A stretch of 64,000 bases of DNA from Streptomyces malaysiense. GTDB taxonomy: Bacteria > Actinomycetota > Actinomycetes > Streptomycetales > Streptomycetaceae. The position numbers were made by a program, and so were the translations under genes. This document shows positions 17,073 through 25,594 of this stretch, piece by piece. The DNA lies in assembly GCF_000980885.2 (NCBI RefSeq), contig NZ_LBDA02000071.1:1-64000 (forward strand), in the 5' to 3' direction. Position 1 is the stretch's first letter. Each line of letters opens with the position of its first letter. Under the pieces are notes generated by a model, which was not told the origin of the DNA, ran no database searches, and saw only the letters and a program-made list of their open reading frames with translations.

Positions 17073-18233
17073 ATGACCACCCTCATCGAATCCGAAGAGC
17101 ACAAAGCACTCCGGTCCGCGGTGTCCGCCCTGGGCAACCGCTACGGCCGCGACTACCTCAGCCGTACCCTCGCCGAAGGCAAACCCCTCACCGAACTCTG
17201 GTCCGAGGCCGGCAAACTCGGCTACCTCGGTGTCAACCTGCCCGAGGAGCACGGCGGCGGAGGCGGCGGGATCACCGAACTCTCGATCGTGCTGGAGGAG
17301 CTGGGCGCCGCCGGCTCCCCCCTCCTGATGCTCGTCGTGTCCCCCGCCATCTGCGGCACCGTGATCGCCCGCTTCGGCACCGAGGCGCAGAAGCGCGACT
17401 GGCTACCCGGTCTCGCCGACGGCACGAAGCTGATGGCCTTCGGCATCACCGAACCCGACGCCGGTTCCAACAGCCACCGCATCACCACCACGGCCCGCCG
17501 CGACGGCGCGGACTGGCTGCTCACCGGCCGCAAGGTCTTCATCTCCGGGGTGGACATGGCCGACGCGGTACTGATCGTCGGCCGCACCGAGGACGCCCGC
17601 ACCGGCCGCCTCAAGCCCTGCCTCTTCATCGTGCCGACGGACGCGCCCGGCTTCCAGAAGCGGCCCATCGACATGGAACTCAAGGCGGCCGAGAAGCAGT
17701 TCGAGCTGGTCCTGGACGACGTGCGACTGCCCGGGGAGGCGCTCGTCGGCGACGAGGACGCCGGGCTCCTCCAGCTGTTCGCGGGGCTCAACCCGGAGCG
17801 CATCATGACGGCCGCGTTCGCCGTCGGGATGGGCCGCTACGCGCTCGGCCGGGCCGTCGAGTACGCCCGCGACCGCACCGTCTGGAAGACGCCCATCGGC
17901 GCGCACCAGGCGATCGCGCACCCCCTGGCCCAGGCGCACATCGACCTGGAGCTGGCGCGGCTGATGATGCAGAAGGCCGCCCATCTCTACGACGCGGGCG
18001 ACGACATCGGCGCGGGCGAGGCCGCCAACATGGCCAAGTACGCGGCCGGCGAGGCGTGTGTGAAGGCCGTCGACCAGGCGGTGCACACCCTTGGCGGCAA
18101 CGGCCTCACCCGTGAGTACGGGCTCGCCTCGCTGATAACGGCCGCGCGCGTGTCTCGTATCGCGCCGGTGAGCCGGGAGATGATTCTCAACTACGTCTCC
18201 CACCAGAGTCTGGGCCTGCCCAAGTCGTACTGA
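17073..18233 (+). CDS. Acyl-CoA dehydrogenase
   Basis: A 386-residue FAD acyl-CoA dehydrogenase with the three-domain layout: N-terminal helices with GVNLPEEHGGGG, the FAD/substrate strand MAFGITEPDAGSNSHR near residue 125, and the C-terminal helical domain with RTVWKTPIGAHQAIAHPLAQ and HTLGGNGLTREYGL. The catalytic base cannot be placed with certainty. In this operon it would introduce the alpha-beta double bond before carboxylation or hydration. It has its own GGAGGAA RBS and begins 55 bases after the carboxylase. Confidence 0.92.
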   Translation: MTTLIESEEHKALRSAVSALGNRYGRDYLSRTLAEGKPLTELWSEAGKLGYLGVNLPEEHGGGGGGITELSIVLEELGAAGSPLLMLVVSPAICGTVIARFGTEAQKRDWLPGLADGTKLMAFGITEPDAGSNSHRITTTARRDGADWLLTGRKVFISGVDMADAVLIVGRTEDARTGRLKPCLFIVPTDAPGFQKRPIDMELKAAEKQFELVLDDVRLPGEALVGDEDAGLLQLFAGLNPERIMTAAFAVGMGRYALGRAVEYARDRTVWKTPIGAHQAIAHPLAQAHIDLELARLMMQKAAHLYDAGDDIGAGEAANMAKYAAGEACVKAVDQAVHTLGGNGLTREYGLASLITAARVSRIAPVSREMILNYVSHQSLGLPKSY

Positions 18234-18255
18234 AACGCAGCCGCTTGGAGGAACC

Positions 18256-19824
18256 GTGTTCCGCAGCGAGTACGCAAGTGTCCTGCCCGTCGACCTCCCC
18301 ATCCACGATGCCGTGCTGGGCCACGCGGCCGGTTTCGGCGACCGGCCCGCGCTGGTCGACGGCACGGACGGGACCACGGTCACGTACGAGCAGCTGGACC
18401 GGTTCCACCGGCGGCTCGCCGCCGCGTTCGCCGAGGCGGGCGTGCGCAAGGGCGACGTCCTCGCCCTGCACAGCCCCAACACGATCGCCTTCCCGACCGC
18501 CTTCTACGCCGCCACCCGGGCGGGTGCCACCGTCACCACGGCCCATCCGCTCGCCACCGCCGAGGAGTTGGCGAAGCAGCTGCGGGACAGCGGGGCCCGC
18601 TGGCTCGTCACCGTCTCCCCGCTGCTGCCCACCGCCCGCCGCGCCGCCGAACTCGCCGGCTGCGTGCGGGAGGTCTTCGTGTGCGACAGCGCACCCGGGT
18701 ACCGCTCGCTGATCGACATGCTCGGCACGACGGCGCCCGAGCCGGAGCCGGCGTTCGACGCCGCTAAGGACGTCGCGGCGCTGCCGTACTCCTCCGGCAC
18801 CACCGGCGTGCCCAAGGGCGTGATGCTCACGCACCGGCAGATCGGCACCAACCTGGCCCAGTTGCAGTCGGTCGCGCCGACCCGGCCCGGTGAACGCATC
18901 CTCGCCGTACTGCCGTTCTTCCACATCTACGGCCTGACCGCCCTCATGAACGCGCCCCTGCGCCTGGGCAGCACGGTCGTCGTGCTGCCCCGCTTCGACC
19001 TGGAGACCTTCCTCGCCGCGATCGAGAAGCACCGCATCACCGGCCTCTACGTCGCCCCGCCGATCGTGCTCGCCCTGGCCAAGCACCCGGCGGTCACCCG
19101 CTACGACCTCTCCTGCCTGGAGTACGTCCTGTGCGCCGCCGCCCCGCTGGACGCCGGCCTCGCCCGCGCCTGCGCGCAGCGTCTCGGGCTGCCCCCGATC
19201 GGCCAGGCCTACGGCATGACCGAGCTGTCCCCGGGCAGTCATGTCGTGCCGCTCGACCGGCTGCACGACGCGCCCGCCGGAACCGTCGGAAAGCTGATCG
19301 CGGGCACCGAGATGCGGATCGTCGCCCTGGACGACCCCGGCCGGGACCTCGGCGCGGGCGAGACCGGGGAGATCCTGATCCGGGGGCCCCAGGTGATGAA
19401 GGGCTACCTCGGCCGGGCCGAGGCCACCGCCGCCCTGATCGACGCGGACGGCTGGCTGCACACCGGCGACGTGGGCCGGGTGGACGCCGACGGCTGGCTG
19501 TTCGTGGTGGACCGGGTGAAGGAACTCATCAAGTACAAGGGCTTCCAGGTGGCTCCCGCCGAACTGGAGGCCCTGCTGCTCACTCATCCCGGCATCGCCG
19601 ACGCGGCCGTCGTCGGCCACTACGACGAGGACGGCAACGAGGTGCCGCACGCCTTCGTCGTCCGCCGGTCCGGGGGCGGCGAACCGACCGAGAACGACGT
19701 GCTGATCCACGTCGCCGAGCGCGTCGCACCGTACAAACGCGTCCGCAAGGTCACCTTCACCGACAGCGTGCCGCGCGCCGCCTCCGGGAAGATCCTGCGG
19801 CGCGAGCTCAGGGAGCGCATATGA
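18256..19824 (+). CDS. 4-coumarate-CoA ligase family acyl-CoA synthetase
   Basis: A 522-residue AMP-forming (ANL) ligase that activates a free acid to its CoA thioester. Motifs: the P-loop-like LPYSSGTTGVPKGVMLTH near residue 177, YGMTELSP, GWLHTGDVG, the hinge/DRVKELIKYKGFQV region, and the catalytic lysine in PRAASGKILRREL close to the C-terminus. The GTG start follows GGAGGAACC. Within the operon it should feed the pathway with the CoA ester; the acid is unknown, and terpenoid or aryl/alkenyl acids are compatible. The stop overlaps the next ATG. Confidence 0.92.
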   Translation: MFRSEYASVLPVDLPIHDAVLGHAAGFGDRPALVDGTDGTTVTYEQLDRFHRRLAAAFAEAGVRKGDVLALHSPNTIAFPTAFYAATRAGATVTTAHPLATAEELAKQLRDSGARWLVTVSPLLPTARRAAELAGCVREVFVCDSAPGYRSLIDMLGTTAPEPEPAFDAAKDVAALPYSSGTTGVPKGVMLTHRQIGTNLAQLQSVAPTRPGERILAVLPFFHIYGLTALMNAPLRLGSTVVVLPRFDLETFLAAIEKHRITGLYVAPPIVLALAKHPAVTRYDLSCLEYVLCAAAPLDAGLARACAQRLGLPPIGQAYGMTELSPGSHVVPLDRLHDAPAGTVGKLIAGTEMRIVALDDPGRDLGAGETGEILIRGPQVMKGYLGRAEATAALIDADGWLHTGDVGRVDADGWLFVVDRVKELIKYKGFQVAPAELEALLLTHPGIADAAVVGHYDEDGNEVPHAFVVRRSGGGEPTENDVLIHVAERVAPYKRVRKVTFTDSVPRAASGKILRRELRERI

Positions 19825-20558
19825 CCACGATCATCGGACGCTCGCGCACGCGCGGCGTCGAGACCCTCAGCCTGGACGCGACCGGCACGCGCAACGCGCT
19901 GTCCGCGAGCCTCGTCGCCGGCCTCGCCGCCGCGCTGGCCGAGTGCGGCGAGGACCCGGACGTACGGGCCGTCGTCCTCACGCACACCGGCAACACCTTC
20001 TCGGCCGGCGCGGACCTGCGCGAGCCGCCGCACCCGGACGCGCTGGTCGCGCTGCTGCGGCAGCTCGTCGAGCTGCCCAAGCCGGTCCTCGCCCGGGTCA
20101 CCGGGCACGTCCGCGCGGGCGGCCTCGGCCTGCTCGCCGCCTGCGACCTCGCCTTCTCCGGCGCGGCGGCCACCTTCGCCTTCACCGAGGTGCGCATCGG
20201 GGTGGCCCCCGCGGTGATCTCGCTGCCGCTGCTGCCGCGCGCCGATCCGCGCGCCCTGGCCCGCCACTACCTCACCGGCGAGCACTTCGGCCCCGAGGAG
20301 GCCGTGCGCACCGGGCTGCTCACGGCCGTCGCCGAGGACGTGGACGAGGCCCTGGCGCCGGTCCTGGACGGGCTGCGCCGCTCCGCGCCCGAGGCCCTGG
20401 CGGAGACGAAACGGCTGCTCACGACTAGGGTGCTGGAAACGTTCGACCGGGACGCGGCCGATCTGACCGCGCTCTCGGCCCGCCTGTTCGCCTCAGACCA
20501 GGCCCGGGAGGGGATGACGGCCTTCCTGGAGAAGCGGGATCCGGCATGGGTGGTGTGA
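19821..20558 (+). CDS. Enoyl-CoA hydratase/isomerase family protein
   Basis: A 245-residue crotonase. The oxyanion-hole segments are FSAGADLRE near residue 62 and HVRAGGLGLLAACDLAF near 97. The usual catalytic Glu positions lie in the AFTEVRIGVAPAVI stretch. In Atu-like pathways a crotonase hydrates the carboxylated product (isohexenylglutaconyl-CoA hydratase, AtuE). The ATGA overlap with the ligase gene and a 4-base gap to the TetR gene keep it in the operon. Confidence 0.88.
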   Translation: MTTIIGRSRTRGVETLSLDATGTRNALSASLVAGLAAALAECGEDPDVRAVVLTHTGNTFSAGADLREPPHPDALVALLRQLVELPKPVLARVTGHVRAGGLGLLAACDLAFSGAAATFAFTEVRIGVAPAVISLPLLPRADPRALARHYLTGEHFGPEEAVRTGLLTAVAEDVDEALAPVLDGLRRSAPEALAETKRLLTTRVLETFDRDAADLTALSARLFASDQAREGMTAFLEKRDPAWVV

Positions 20559-20562
20559 GCAG

Positions 20563-21189
20563 ATGAGCACGACGGCGGACCGCGCCCGCGGGCCACGGGC
20601 GGACCGCGACCGGCGGCCCAAGCAGGACCGCAGCCGGGCCACCCGGCAGCGGCTCCTGGAGGCCGCGGTCGCCTGTCTCGCCGAACACGGCTGGGCGGGT
20701 TCCACGGTCGCCGTCGTCGCCGAGCGCGCCGGGGTCTCCCGGGGCGCTGCCCAGCACCACTTCCCGACCCGCGAGGACCTGTTCACGGCGGCCGTCGAGT
20801 ACGTCGCCGAGGAGCGCTCCAGCGCGCTGCGCGAACTGTTCCCGAACGGCGCGGAGGGCGATCGCCGGGCCGTCGTCACCGCTCTGGTCGACCTCTACAC
20901 CGGTCCCCTCTTCCGGGCCGCCCTGCAACTGTGGGTGGCCGCCTCCAACGAGGAGCAGCTGCGCGGCCGGGTCACCGAACTGGAGGCCCGCGTCGGCCGC
21001 GAGACCCATCGCATCGCCGTCGACCTGCTGCGCGCCGACGAGTCCCGGGCCGGCGTCCGCGAGACCGTCCAGGGCCTCCTCGACATGGCTCGCGGCCTCG
21101 GCCTCGCCAACGTCCTCACCGACGACACGGCCCGCCGCGAACGCGTGGTCGCCCAGTGGGCGGCCCTGGTGGAGACGTCGCTCGGCTGA
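20563..21189 (+). CDS. TetR-family transcriptional regulator of the operon
   Basis: A 208-residue TetR protein with an N-terminal arm rich in Arg/Asp, then the HTH: ATRQRLLEAAVACLAEHGWAG, then AERAGVSRGAAQHHFPTREDLF. The C-terminal helical ligand domain likely senses an acyl-CoA intermediate. It is the last gene of the catabolic operon, which suggests autoregulation through the CAAGC-AC-GCTTG site upstream of the first gene. Confidence 0.9.
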   Translation: MSTTADRARGPRADRDRRPKQDRSRATRQRLLEAAVACLAEHGWAGSTVAVVAERAGVSRGAAQHHFPTREDLFTAAVEYVAEERSSALRELFPNGAEGDRRAVVTALVDLYTGPLFRAALQLWVAASNEEQLRGRVTELEARVGRETHRIAVDLLRADESRAGVRETVQGLLDMARGLGLANVLTDDTARRERVVAQWAALVETSLG

Positions 21190-21564
21190 GCCGCCGGGCC
21201 GTGGTCAGCGGCGGCCGGCGCGCGGCACCTGGCCGAGCGGGTGCTCGGCCTGCTCGTGACCGAGGGCCTTGTGCGGCCTGACCGCACCGACCACGTGCGT
21301 TCGTCGCCGGGTCCCGGCCGGTGGCGGCGGAGTGAGGCGGGCCACATCCCTCTCGCGGTGAGCGCAGTACTCTGGGCGCATGCTTCCGATGCTCGTTCGA
21401 CGCCGCCACGTGGACTACGTGCGCGTCACGAGCATGGGCTGTCGGCGCCACGTCGCCTGATCCAGCCCCCAACTCGCTCTGCGCTCTGCACTCTTCATCT
21501 TCCGGCACCCGGGGGCCGCGCACCCCTGCGGCCACCCGTGCCCCGTACACCCTGCGGACACACC
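21190..21564. other. Intergenic leader region
   Basis: This 375-base region holds a short leader ORF (21380-21460) preceded by a -10-like TACTCT (21368-21373). The left part (about 21230-21300) reads in one frame like a degraded peptide (LAERVLGLLVTEGLV), but it has no start signal and I do not call it a gene. The 104 bases between the leader stop and the next ATG could hold attenuator structures; I see no strong simple hairpin. Confidence 0.5.
21380..21460 (+). CDS. Putative Cys-containing leader peptide
   Basis: A 26-codon ORF encodes MLPMLVRRRHVDYVRVTSMG followed by CRRHVA; an internal ATG at 21389 would give 23 residues. The pattern R-R-H-V-D-x-x-R-V-x-S-x-x-C matches the short leader peptides found upstream of many Streptomyces genes, several of them linked to sulfur/cysteine metabolism. 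A TACTCT hexamer ends 6 bases before the first ATG, so the message would be leaderless. It probably controls the downstream oxygenase by ribosome pausing at the Cys (TGT) or the Arg/His codons, although this is inferred. Confidence 0.65.
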   Translation: MLPMLVRRRHVDYVRVTSMGCRRHVA

Positions 21565-22596
21565 ATGACCTCGCACATCGCGACGACCGCGTCGTACGCC
21601 CAGCTGCCCGTCATCGACCTCTCCGCCGCCGACCGCGGCCCCCGGAGCCGCGACCTGCTGCACGCCCGGCTGCACAGCGCCGCGCACGACGTCGGCTTCT
21701 TCCAGTTGGTCGGGCACGGCGTGACCAAGGCCGAGACCGACGCGCTGAGCACCGCCATGCGTGCCTTCTTCGAGCTCCCGGAGGCCGACCGGCTGGCGCT
21801 GGACAACGTCAACTCCCCCCACTTCCGCGGCTATACGCGCACCGGCGACGAACGCACCGGCGGCGCCCGGGACTGGCGCGACCAGCTGGACATCGGCGCC
21901 GAGCGCCCCGCCCGGGTCCCCGGTCCCGGTGAGCCGCCGTACTGGTGGCTCCAGGGCCCCAACCAGTGGCCGGCCGCCCTGCCCGAACTGCGCACCGCCG
22001 CCCTCGCCTGGATCGACCGGCTCAGCGCGGTCGCCCGGCGTCTGCTGCGCGAACTGCTGACCGCCATCGGCGCCCCCGCCGACTTCTACGACCCGATCTT
22101 CGGCGACCAGGCCCACCCGCACCTCAAGCTGGTCCGCTACCCGGGCAGCGCGGGCGACGGCGCGGAGCAGGGCGTCGGCGCCCACAAGGACTACGGCTTC
22201 CTCACGCTGCTGCTCCAGGACGGCGTCGGCGGCCTCCAGGTCCAGCGCGAGGACGGCCGCTTCCACGACGTGCCACCGCTGGAGAACGCCTTCGTCGTCA
22301 ACCTCGGCGAACTCCTGGAGGTCGCCACCGACGGCTACCTCCTCGCCACCAACCACCGCGTGGTCAGCCCGGCGGGAGCGACGGAACGCTTCTCGGTCCC
22401 GTTCTTCTACAACCCGCGCCTGGACGGAAAGGTCGCCCCGCTCCCCTTCCCGGGCGCCACACGGGCCCCCGGCGTCACCACCGACCCGGCGAACCCCCTG
22501 TTCGCCGAGTACGGCTACAACGAGCTGAAGGGCAAGCTGCGGGCCCACCCGCTGGTGGCGGAGCGGCACCACGGGAGCCTGTTGGCCGCGGCCTGA
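21565..22596 (+). CDS. 2-oxoglutarate/Fe(II)-dependent oxygenase (isopenicillin N synthase-like)
   Basis: A 343-residue member of the IPNS/2OG-Fe(II) family. It has an N-terminal DIOX_N segment (LPVIDLSAAD, VGFFQLVGHGV, FFELPEADRLAL) and a C-terminal jelly roll. The metal His/Asp lie in GVGAHKDYGFLTLLLQD near residue 207, the second His in ATNHRVVSP near 263, and the co-substrate Arg in TERFSVPFFYNP. Such enzymes hydroxylate or desaturate small molecules; no biosynthetic cluster is adjacent. A leader peptide ORF upstream suggests attenuation control. Confidence 0.9.
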   Translation: MTSHIATTASYAQLPVIDLSAADRGPRSRDLLHARLHSAAHDVGFFQLVGHGVTKAETDALSTAMRAFFELPEADRLALDNVNSPHFRGYTRTGDERTGGARDWRDQLDIGAERPARVPGPGEPPYWWLQGPNQWPAALPELRTAALAWIDRLSAVARRLLRELLTAIGAPADFYDPIFGDQAHPHLKLVRYPGSAGDGAEQGVGAHKDYGFLTLLLQDGVGGLQVQREDGRFHDVPPLENAFVVNLGELLEVATDGYLLATNHRVVSPAGATERFSVPFFYNPRLDGKVAPLPFPGATRAPGVTTDPANPLFAEYGYNELKGKLRAHPLVAERHHGSLLAAA

Positions 22597-22603
22597 GGCC
22601 TCT

Positions 22604-22648
22604 CGTCTGGATCAGGCCGGGCTCGCGGGGTCCGGCCTGATCCAGACG
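22604..22648. terminator. Strong bidirectional terminator
   Basis: Perfect 17-bp inverted repeat, CGTCTGGATCAGGCCGG (22604-22620) and its complement (22632-22648), around an 11-base loop between the convergent oxygenase and citrate synthase genes. Confidence 0.9.
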
Positions 22649-22748
22649 AAAGGCCCTGGCCGGGTGGGTGCCACCACGGCCGCGGGGCGGGGCCGGTCCG
22701 CGGACGCCCACGTGCCCCCGGCCACCCTCTCCGCCGGGGCCACCCCCG

Positions 22749-23849
22749 CTATCGTGCGATATCCGCGTACCCCTCGATGTCCCGCGGCCCCCGCGGTCCG
22801 GGCCCCACGTACCGCGCGGTGGGCCGCACCAGCCTCCCCGTCCGCTTCTGCTCCAGAATGTGCGCCGACCACCCCGCCGTCCTGGCGCAGGTGAACATCG
22901 ACGTGAACATGTGCGCCGGCACCTCCGCGAAGTCCAGCATGATCGCCGCCCAGAACTCCACGTTCGTGGCCAGCACCCGGTCCGGCCTGCGGTTGTGCAG
23001 TTCCTCCAGCGCCGCCTTCTCCAGCGCCTTTGCGACCTCGAACCTCGGCGCCCCCAGCTCCCGCGCCGTACGCCGCAGGACCCGCGCCCGCGGGTCCTCG
23101 GCCCGGTACACCCGGTGCCCGAACCCCATGAGCCGCTCCCCGCGGTCCAGGGCCCGTTTCACATAGCCCTGGGCGTCCCCGGTGCGCTCGATCTCCTCGA
23201 TCATCCCGAGCACCCGGGAGGGCGCGCCGCCGTGCAGCGGGCCGGACATCGCGCCGACGGCTCCCGAGAGCGCGGCGGAGACGTCCGCGCCGGTGGAGGC
23301 GATGACCCGCGCGGTGAACGTGGACGCGTTCATGCCGTGCTCCGCGGCCGAGGTCCAGTACGCGTCGACCGCGGCGACATGCCGGGGGTCCGGCTCCCCG
23401 CGCCAGCGGATCATGAACCGCTCCACGACCGACCCGGCCTTGTCGATCTCCCGCTGCGGCACCATCGCCAGGCCCTGCCCGCGCGCGGACTGGGCCACGT
23501 ACGACAGGGCCATGACGGCGGCCCGCGCCAGGTCCTCGCGCGCCTGGCGCTCGTCGATGTCGAGGAGGGGCCTGAGTCCCCAGACGGGGGCCAGCATGGC
23601 GAGCGCGGACTGGACGTCCACGCGGATGTCGCCGGAGTGGACCGGGATGGGGAAGGGCTCGGCGGGCGGCAGTCCCGGGTTGAAGGAGCCGTCGACCAGC
23701 AGGCCCCACACGTTGCCGAAGGAGACATGGCCGACCAGGTCCTCGATGTCGACGCCCCGGTAGCGCAGGGCCCCGCCCTCCTTGTCCGGTTCGGCGATCT
23801 CCGTCTCGAACGCTACGACTCCTTCGAGCCCCGGTACGAAGTCGGACAT
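22749..23849 (-). CDS. Citrate synthase-like protein
   Basis: A 366-residue citrate synthase family enzyme (acetyl-CoA plus oxaloacetate to citrate; some paralogues use propionyl-CoA). Catalytic segments: GPLHGGAPSRV with the first catalytic His, MGFGHRVYRAEDPRA with the second, and NVEFWAAIMLDFAEVP near the C-terminus where the catalytic Asp lies. It is short, without the N-terminal extension of the main hexameric enzyme. The position next to divergent pdxH matches the secondary citrate synthase of Streptomyces. It may be a 2-methylcitrate synthase, but no prp genes are nearby. Confidence 0.9.
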   Translation of the reverse strand: MSDFVPGLEGVVAFETEIAEPDKEGGALRYRGVDIEDLVGHVSFGNVWGLLVDGSFNPGLPPAEPFPIPVHSGDIRVDVQSALAMLAPVWGLRPLLDIDERQAREDLARAAVMALSYVAQSARGQGLAMVPQREIDKAGSVVERFMIRWRGEPDPRHVAAVDAYWTSAAEHGMNASTFTARVIASTGADVSAALSGAVGAMSGPLHGGAPSRVLGMIEEIERTGDAQGYVKRALDRGERLMGFGHRVYRAEDPRARVLRRTARELGAPRFEVAKALEKAALEELHNRRPDRVLATNVEFWAAIMLDFAEVPAHMFTSMFTCARTAGWSAHILEQKRTGRLVRPTARYVGPGPRGPRDIEGYADIAR

Positions 23850-23987
23850 CAGGCGGCTCCTCGTGCTGGGCGGGCGGCGCGGCTCTGAACGGGCCTGGAA
23901 TCAGCACGATAACCCTCTATGTCTCCCTTGGAGAGACTTGACGACACTGGGTGCCGGCAGGCCCGTCGGGTACGGCAGGATGACCGC

Positions 23988-24674
23988 GTGACCGACCGCG
24001 AACCACTCCTGGATCCCGTCCTCGACCCCGCCGCGATGCGCAAGCAGTACCGGGCCGACGGACTCGCCGAACAGGACCTCGCCACGCACCCCATGGACCA
24101 GTTCGCGCGCTGGTTCGAGGATGCGGTCCGGGCGGCCCTCCACGGCACGCTCTACGAGCCGAACGCCATGGTCGTGGCCACGGCGGACGCCGAGGGGCGG
24201 CCCAGCTCACGCACCGTTCTGATGAAGCAGTTCGACACCGAGGGCTACGTCTTCTACACGAACTACGACTCCCGCAAGGGCCGGGACCTCACGGCGAACC
24301 CGTACGTCTCGCTGCTCTTCCCCTGGCACCCGCTGGCCCGGCAGGTCATCGTCACGGGCGGCGTCCGGCGCACCGGGCGGGACGAGACGGCGGCCTACTT
24401 CCGCACCCGGCCGCACGGCTCCCAGCTGGGCGCCTGGGCCAGCGCGCAGTCCACGGTGATCGGTTCGCGCGGCGAACTGGACACCGCGTACGCAGAGTTG
24501 GAGGCCCGCTATCCCGAGGGTGAACGGGTCCCGGTGCCCCCGCACTGGGGCGGCTTCCGCGTCGTACCGGAGACCGTCGAGTTCTGGCAGGGCCGCGAGA
24601 ACCGGCTCCACGACCGTCTGCGCTACACCGCCCGCCCGGACGGGGCCTGGGGGGTCGACCGCCTCAGCCCCTGA
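23988..24674 (+). CDS. pdxH: Pyridoxamine 5'-phosphate oxidase
   Basis: This 228-residue FMN enzyme oxidises PNP/PMP to pyridoxal 5'-phosphate in the last step of B6 synthesis and salvage. Diagnostic segments: MRKQYRADGLAEQDL, EGRPSSRTVLMKQFD (FMN), FYTNYDSRKGRDL, GSQLGAWASAQS, and the C-terminal signature VEFWQGRENRLHDRLRY. The GTG at 23988 is followed closely by family-typical sequence. It is divergent from the citrate synthase gene, with a 138-base shared promoter region. Confidence 0.95.
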   Translation: MTDREPLLDPVLDPAAMRKQYRADGLAEQDLATHPMDQFARWFEDAVRAALHGTLYEPNAMVVATADAEGRPSSRTVLMKQFDTEGYVFYTNYDSRKGRDLTANPYVSLLFPWHPLARQVIVTGGVRRTGRDETAAYFRTRPHGSQLGAWASAQSTVIGSRGELDTAYAELEARYPEGERVPVPPHWGGFRVVPETVEFWQGRENRLHDRLRYTARPDGAWGVDRLSP

Positions 24675-24695
24675 GGGCCCCCGGGAACGCGGACG

Positions 24696-24756
24696 ACCCG
24701 CGAGCTGGGTTCCTCCGGGGAGGAGCCGGCCGGACGTACCGGCAGCTCGCGGGTCG
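24696..24756 (+). terminator. Structured element downstream of pdxH (terminator or structured RNA)
   Basis: Perfect 13-bp arms GACCCGCGAGCTG (24696-24708) and CAGCTCGCGGGTC (24744-24756) enclose 35 bases. The enclosed bases contain a second hairpin, GGTTCCTCC/GGAGGAGCC with one G-U pair, and short CCGG repeats. This is more elaborate than a simple terminator and could fold as a multi-branched RNA. The rest of 24675-25013 holds no gene that I can support. Confidence 0.6.
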
Positions 24757-25013
24757 GGTGACTGCTTGGGATTGGGCCGGCTGCACGTATCTCTCACGTG
24801 CCGGTCCGGCACCGCACTGAGCGTGGTGACGAGCCGCTAGCCCGCAGCCACCTCACGCGTCCGGTATGCATACATCTGCCGAACCACCTCCCTTCTGTGT
24901 GCCTACAGCCTAGGAACCGGCCGGAGCGGGCTCAACTGTTTTTTCCGGGACGCCCGCCGGGGCCCCCGGACCGCCCGAACGGACGAGCGGCATCGGTGGT
25001 AGGACTGCTCGCT

Positions 25014-25481
25014 GTGACTGAACTTCCCGATCTTCGGACGGCCCCGGTCGAGGGCGACCACATGCTGGAGCAGTGGCGGCTCGTGCACAACGCGGTGGTG
25101 CCGCCCGCCGCCATGTCACCTGCGCAGGCCCGGGTGCGCCGGGAGCGGTACCTGCTGGACAACGCCTACGCGGGGGACGTCCTCGTGGGCTGCTCGACCG
25201 TGCGGCCCCCGGTGGGCGAGGAGCGGGTGGCGACCGTGATCGCGCGGGTGCTGCCGGAATTCCGGCGGCGTGGGTTCGGGACGGTGATCTTCGGGAACGC
25301 GCTGGAACGGGCCCGCGCGCTGGACGCGGGCGTCGTGGAGACATGCGTGCTGGCGGCGAACGGCGACGGACTGCGGTTCGCCGTACGGCGGGGATTCGAG
25401 GAGGTCGAGCGCTACGTGCTGGACGGCGAGCGGGACGAATGGGTCGACCTGCGACTTCTGGTGACGGGACCCGGGGAATGA
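25014..25481 (+). CDS. GNAT-family N-acetyltransferase
   Basis: A 155-residue GNAT protein. The acetyl-CoA site is VIARVLPEFRRRGFGTVIFGNAL (motif A, R-x-x-G-x-G/A-like) and the C-terminal strand-turn is CVLAANGDGLRFAVRRGFEEVERY, typical of motif B. It would acetylate a small-molecule amine or a protein; the substrate is unknown. Start: GTG 25014, where homology-like sequence begins. It lies as a single gene between pdxH and a PAS protein gene. Confidence 0.8.
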   Translation: MTELPDLRTAPVEGDHMLEQWRLVHNAVVPPAAMSPAQARVRRERYLLDNAYAGDVLVGCSTVRPPVGEERVATVIARVLPEFRRRGFGTVIFGNALERARALDAGVVETCVLAANGDGLRFAVRRGFEEVERYVLDGERDEWVDLRLLVTGPGE

Positions 25482-25594
25482 TTCGGTCCGTCTTGAGGGA
25501 ACAGGATGTGGGCTGAGTCACGTTCGAGTTGAATGAGGGGCAGTGAGCGGAACGGGCGCCTTACGTGCGCCGACGCAGCGTGCAGGGGGTCCAG

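Noticed and set aside
21230..21330. A coding-like stretch (LAERVLGLLVTEGLV) before the leader peptide
   Set aside because: No RBS or start, and the frame runs through the leader region; too short to assign as a gene or pseudogene.
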